Assembly (NCBI GenBank): GCA_014380825.1
Contig: JACMJD010000588.1
Span: forward strand, 1-8,077
Direction: 5' to 3'
Origin: Phycisphaerae bacterium
GTDB lineage: Bacteria; Planctomycetota; Phycisphaerae; Tepidisphaerales; Tepidisphaeraceae
DNA: 8,077 nucleotides
Position numbers and translations under genes: made by a program. Position 1 is the stretch's first letter; each line of letters opens with the position of its first letter. Below the pieces are notes generated by a model that was not told the DNA's origin, made no database searches, and saw only the letters and a list, made by a program, of their open reading frames with translations. This document shows, piece by piece, positions 6,265 through 8,077 of this stretch.

Positions 6265-6304
6265 CTCTCTTTCCGACCTTGGCGTTCTTGGCGCCTCGGC
6301 GTTC
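6265..6304 (-). repeat. Right inverted arm of the GxxExxY cassette
   Basis: Read on the minus strand, the tip GAACGCC leads into three 8-bp words, ACGCCGAG, GCGCCAAG and ACGCCAAG, with one extra A before the last. The shared GTCGGAAAGAGAG (6277-6265) follows. It has one more word than the left arm. It ends 8 bp before the stop codon of the lipid kinase gene and starts about 9 bp upstream of the Shine-Dalgarno site of the enclosed gene. Confidence 0.85.
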
Positions 6305-6312
6305 ACATTTCT

Positions 6313-7215
6313 TTATTGGACCAGGAACGGAATCCGCCGTGGCAGCATCTCAATCTCCAGCGGCAAATGCCCACCGGGTTCGCCGTCCACTTGTACCGGC
6401 ACGTCATCCACAGCCGTGATGCGAATCGTCTTCGCCGTCGTATAGATCACGCCTTCGGCGCGGAGGTGATCGCCCGTGGCCACGAGCAGCGCCAAGCGGA
6501 TCAGATCCACGCGCGACGCGCACGGCAGCACGCACACATCGAGCAGTCCATCATCCGACCGCGCAAGCGGCAGCACGGGAAAACCGGTTCCGTACTCCGC
6601 AACATTTCCCGCGAACGCCAACGCCGGCGCGGGGCCGAATACTTTTCGACCGTCAACTTCAACCTCGATCGGCGAATACGAATAGCTCTGAAACGCCAGC
6701 GCCGCCGGCAGGGCGTAGCTGGTGATATCGATCGGGCCGGTGCGCACGCGGTCGAGCTCATGCACGATGTGCGCGTCGATCCCGACACCGGCCATGAGCA
6801 AAAAGAGCTTGCCGTTCGCGGTGGCGGCGTCGAGCAGCTTGATGCGTCGCTCGGCGATCGCGTTGGGCAGATCGCGCTGCAACCGCCGCTCGCTCCAATC
6901 GACGCCCAGATGTTTGCTCATCAAATTCGCAGTGCCCAGCGGCACCACGACGACGGTCGGCATCGACTCGGCCGAGAACAGCTCGACCAACCGCTGCACC
7001 ACGCCGCGGAGCGTCCCGTCTCCACCAATCGAAATTGCCGCCGCGAGTCGATCATCCGATCCGCTCATCGACTCGCGTGTGATGTCGTCAGGCCGATCGA
7101 AGAACACGCGCACGTCGAAGCCCGCTCCGTAAAGGACGGTGCGCAACCCCTCCGCGATGCGCTTCCCGCGACCTTGGCCGGCGATCGGATTGGCGAAGAT
7201 CAGGACCGTGTTCAC
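6313..7215 (-). CDS. Diacylglycerol/lipid kinase family protein (DAGK catalytic domain)
   Basis: This is a 300-residue protein of the bacterial YegS/DgkB-like lipid kinase family, which phosphorylates lipid substrates such as diacylglycerol at the cytoplasmic face of the membrane using ATP. NPIAGQGRG (9-17), GGDGT (64-68), PLGTANLMSKHLG (92-104) and GVGIDA (143-148) are the catalytic-domain motifs in the right order. GTGFPVLPLARSDDGLLDV (209-227) and VDGEP (276-280) are the conserved C-terminal domain features. Length is normal. The start is GTG at 7215, supported by AGGA seven bases upstream (7226-7223). The nearby ATG at 7222-7220 is out of frame and stops after three codons. It probably heads the minus-strand unit leading to kdsA and moaC. 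The natural lipid substrate cannot be told from the sequence, so no gene symbol is given. Confidence 0.9.
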   Translation of the reverse strand: MNTVLIFANPIAGQGRGKRIAEGLRTVLYGAGFDVRVFFDRPDDITRESMSGSDDRLAAAISIGGDGTLRGVVQRLVELFSAESMPTVVVVPLGTANLMSKHLGVDWSERRLQRDLPNAIAERRIKLLDAATANGKLFLLMAGVGIDAHIVHELDRVRTGPIDITSYALPAALAFQSYSYSPIEVEVDGRKVFGPAPALAFAGNVAEYGTGFPVLPLARSDDGLLDVCVLPCASRVDLIRLALLVATGDHLRAEGVIYTTAKTIRITAVDDVPVQVDGEPGGHLPLEIEMLPRRIPFLVQ

Positions 7216-7284
7216 GACCGCATCCTACCGCGCTGAAACGATGAGTGGACCACCAACTCGTTCGCCCCGCAGTGGGCTAACGCT

Positions 7285-7302
7285 TGGCCCGGCCGGTGAT
7301 TG
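7285..7302 (+). repeat. 18-bp dispersed repeat, copy 1, within a hairpin
   Basis: TGGCCCGGCCGGTGATTG differs from copy 2 at 7532-7549 by one base. Copy 1 supplies the left half of an 8-bp perfect stem, CCCGGCCG (7288-7295) with CGGCCGGG (7307-7314), loop 11 bases. The upstream GTGGGCTAACGC resembles, from memory only, words in intergenic repeats of planctomycete genomes. Confidence 0.6.
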
Positions 7303-7366
7303 AGGACGGCCGGGCGATCGCCACCTAGGCGATAACTTTTCGGCCGACTTTTCTGAGGGATTCAGC

Positions 7367-7460
7367 TAGAATTCACGCGCTGCCGCCAGAGCGGCGCGTG
7401 CTCGCCAACGTTCCAACGGCGGGCGATCTTCGCCGCTATCCTCGTAGATCGTCTGGCGGC
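7367..7460 (+). ncRNA. Possible small structured RNA or leader behind a TAGAAT box
   Basis: TAGAAT (7367-7372) matches five of six positions of a -10 box, though no good -35 box lies at the right distance. Transcription would begin near 7379. Directly after it, three helices can nest. The first pairs GCCGCCAGA (7382-7390) with TCTGGCGGC (7452-7460), 9 bp. The second pairs GCGGCG (7391-7396) with CGCCGC (7431-7436). The third pairs GCTCGCC (7400-7406) with GGCGGGC (7418-7424), which includes one G-U pair and an 11-base loop. A competing local hairpin (7374-7400: CACGC, 3-base bulge, GCCGC, loop CAGA, GCGGC, GCGTG) would exclude the first helix. It does not fit a tRNA. In GC-rich DNA such pairings arise by chance, so this is a candidate only. 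Confidence 0.25.
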
Positions 7461-7531
7461 TCCGAAAATGAAGCGCACGGTTCGCGGGGTGATCGTGGGG
7501 CGATCCGAACACCATGACGCGCCGCAAGCAC

Positions 7532-7549
7532 TGGCCCGCCCGGTGATTG
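7532..7549 (+). repeat. 18-bp dispersed repeat, copy 2
   Basis: TGGCCCGCCCGGTGATTG is a 17-of-18 match to copy 1 at 7285-7302. As in copy 1, it is followed by a G/C-rich inverted segment: CCCGG (7539-7543) can pair with CCGGG (7556-7560). Two copies 247 bp apart in the same non-coding stretch suggest duplication or a dispersed family. Confidence 0.55.
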
Positions 7550-7685
7550 GATCGCCCGGGAGTACTCGATCATGGGAGGAATTTGTCGCACAATTGACGG
7601 TCAGACGGTGGCTCGGCGGGTGCTGGCGGGTGGCGCGCGACGGTCAGCAGTGTGCCAGCAGAGGGTTCACGACGGTTGCCGCGGG

Positions 7686-7714
7686 TTGACAGATTTTGCC
7701 GTCTGACATATCAC
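7686..7714 (+). promoter_or_regulatory. Sigma70-type promoter for the TPR gene
   Basis: A perfect -35 box TTGACA (7686-7691) is separated by exactly 17 bp from TATCAC (7709-7714), which matches the -10 consensus at four of six positions. Transcription would start near 7721, about 53 bases before the ATG at 7774. It is the best promoter match in the window. Confidence 0.65.
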
Positions 7715-7773
7715 TTTTGCTCCGAAGAACTGCGCTCGATGTCCAAATCAACCTCGCCGGGATTTACACGCTT

Positions 7774-8077
7774 ATGCATGAAACGACTGTCACCTCGATC
7801 AATGAACGTGCCGCTGAAGAGTATTACCGCCGCGGATTGGACGCCGAGAAGGAAGGCGGCCACGAAAAGGCGGTGGAGTTCCACGAACGCGCGCTGAACG
7901 AAAACCCCGATCACGAAGGCGCCTGCTTCGCGCTGGCCGTGCTGTATGACCGCCGCGCGGAGGACGCCAAGGCGATCGAGCTATACGAGCGCATCTGCAC
8001 CAGCCCGCCGGTTCATCTCAACGCGTTGATGAACCTGGCCGTGCTGTATGAAGACAACAATCATTACGACGAAGCGC
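7774..8077 (+). CDS. Tetratricopeptide repeat protein, 5' part (runs off the right edge)
   Basis: The first 101 residues of a TPR protein are visible. Repeats lie at about 14-47 (AEEYYRRGLDAEKEGGHEKA onward), 48-81 (EGACFALAVLYDRRAEDAKA onward) and from 83 (NALMNLAVLYEDNNHYDEA). Each has the expected A/G/Y pattern of paired helices. There is no signal peptide. The style is like planctomycete proteins that join TPRs to an RNA polymerase alpha-C-terminal-like domain, but that domain would lie outside the window, so this is a guess. The ATG at 7774 fits the promoter at 7686-7714. No Shine-Dalgarno site is clear. The frame is open upstream to the TGA at 7687-7689, so a start at TTG 7717 or 7696 is possible. 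However, both lie at or before the predicted transcription start. Codon 7774 follows a usable non-coding leader. Confidence 0.85.
   Translation, partial: MHETTVTSINERAAEEYYRRGLDAEKEGGHEKAVEFHERALNENPDHEGACFALAVLYDRRAEDAKAIELYERICTSPPVHLNALMNLAVLYEDNNHYDEA

Larger units (their letters stand above)
5781..6304. mobile_element. Candidate minimal cassette: GxxExxY gene bracketed by inverted word-repeat arms
   Basis: A 524-bp unit whose two ends are inverted copies of each other. Both tips read GAACGCC inward. A perfect 21-bp inverted match joins 5791-5811 to 6265-6285. Between the arms is only the GxxExxY gene and its Shine-Dalgarno site, with 13 and 8 spare bases at either side. It lies between two co-directional genes (lipid kinase stop at 6313; kdsA start at 5730) that would otherwise be about 60 bp apart, as expected of an insertion into an operon. 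No target-site duplication is visible at the tips and there is no transposase. Mobility is therefore inference; the arms could instead be a regulatory palindrome pair. Confidence 0.45.
7216..7773. other. Long non-coding stretch between divergent genes
   Basis: No convincing gene was found in these 558 bases. A 73-codon frame (7468-7689) and a 44-codon frame (7572-7706) exist, but neither has a Shine-Dalgarno site or recognisable family content. The stretch holds a GC-rich hairpin (7288-7314), a small hairpin ATCGCC/GGCGAT (7317-7333) followed by AACTTTT, and a TAGAAT box with nested helices (7367-7460). It also holds a hairpin with inner stem GATCG/CGATC (7480-7510), an 18-bp near-repeat (7285 and 7532), and a strong promoter (7686-7714) for the TPR gene. 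GACGGTCAG occurs twice (7596 and 7639) upstream of that promoter and may or may not be meaningful. Confidence 0.6.

Noticed and set aside
5781..6304. Classical insertion sequence
   Set aside because: No transposase frame and no target-site duplication at the tips; kept only as a candidate cassette.
7382..7462. tRNA-like acceptor pairing (GCCGCCA with TGGCGGC)
   Set aside because: No T-arm GTTC motif at the right place, no anticodon arm geometry and no CCA end on either strand.
7468..7689. 73-codon plus-strand frame in the non-coding stretch
   Set aside because: No Shine-Dalgarno site, no recognisable domain, mixed third-position use, and its first part overlaps hairpin-forming sequence; long open frames are expected by chance at this GC content.
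7572..7706. 44-codon frame starting ATGGGAGG
   Set aside because: Lacks an upstream ribosome site, has no family resemblance, and runs through the likely TTGACA promoter.

Overview
The window is about 60% GC and reads as a chromosomal piece of a Gram-negative bacterium, most likely from the Planctomycetota (Phycisphaerae-like). This is an inference from three things. There is a Kdo synthase (kdsA). A TPR protein resembles a type I associate with planctomycetes. The genes are tightly packed, often lack an obvious Shine-Dalgarno site, and are separated by odd short-word palindromes. No rRNA, tRNA, phage gene, CRISPR array or recognisable transposase gene is visible.

Plus strand, 1-3675: the 3' end of glucose-6-phosphate isomerase (pgi), a complete mannose-1-phosphate guanylyltransferase, the RuvX/YqgF resolvase-like protein, and a CNT-family (NupC-like) nucleoside transporter with a signal-peptide-like N-terminus. 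Pgi and the guanylyltransferase both belong to the route from hexose phosphate to GDP-mannose. A palindrome built from 7-bp words lies between them. A palindrome built from 8-bp words (3675-3769) lies between the transporter and the convergent moaC and overlaps both stop codons.

Minus strand, 7215-3764, probably one transcription unit read right to left: a diacylglycerol/lipid-kinase-like protein; a 524-bp cassette holding a GxxExxY (PD-(D/E)XK nuclease-like) gene with an internal TAG; kdsA of the metal-dependent class; a ParD-like antitoxin whose ATG overlaps the kdsA stop; a ParE-like toxin whose GTG overlaps the antitoxin stop but which is broken by a one-base frameshift; and moaC (molybdenum cofactor synthesis). 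The accessory genes therefore sit among housekeeping genes, and two of the three (toxin and GxxExxY) are disrupted.

7216-7773 is a long non-coding stretch between the divergent lipid kinase gene and a TPR gene that runs off the right edge. It holds a good sigma70-type promoter (TTGACA-N17-TATCAC), an 18-bp near-exact repeat, and a nested set of helices just after a TAGAAT box that could be a small structured RNA.

The most unusual signal is structural. Three separate places have inverted arms made of tandem, slightly varied 7-8 bp words. In two the arms form plain hairpins. In the third the arms are about 450 bp apart and bracket the GxxExxY gene exactly, which suggests a minimal mobile or mobilisable cassette.
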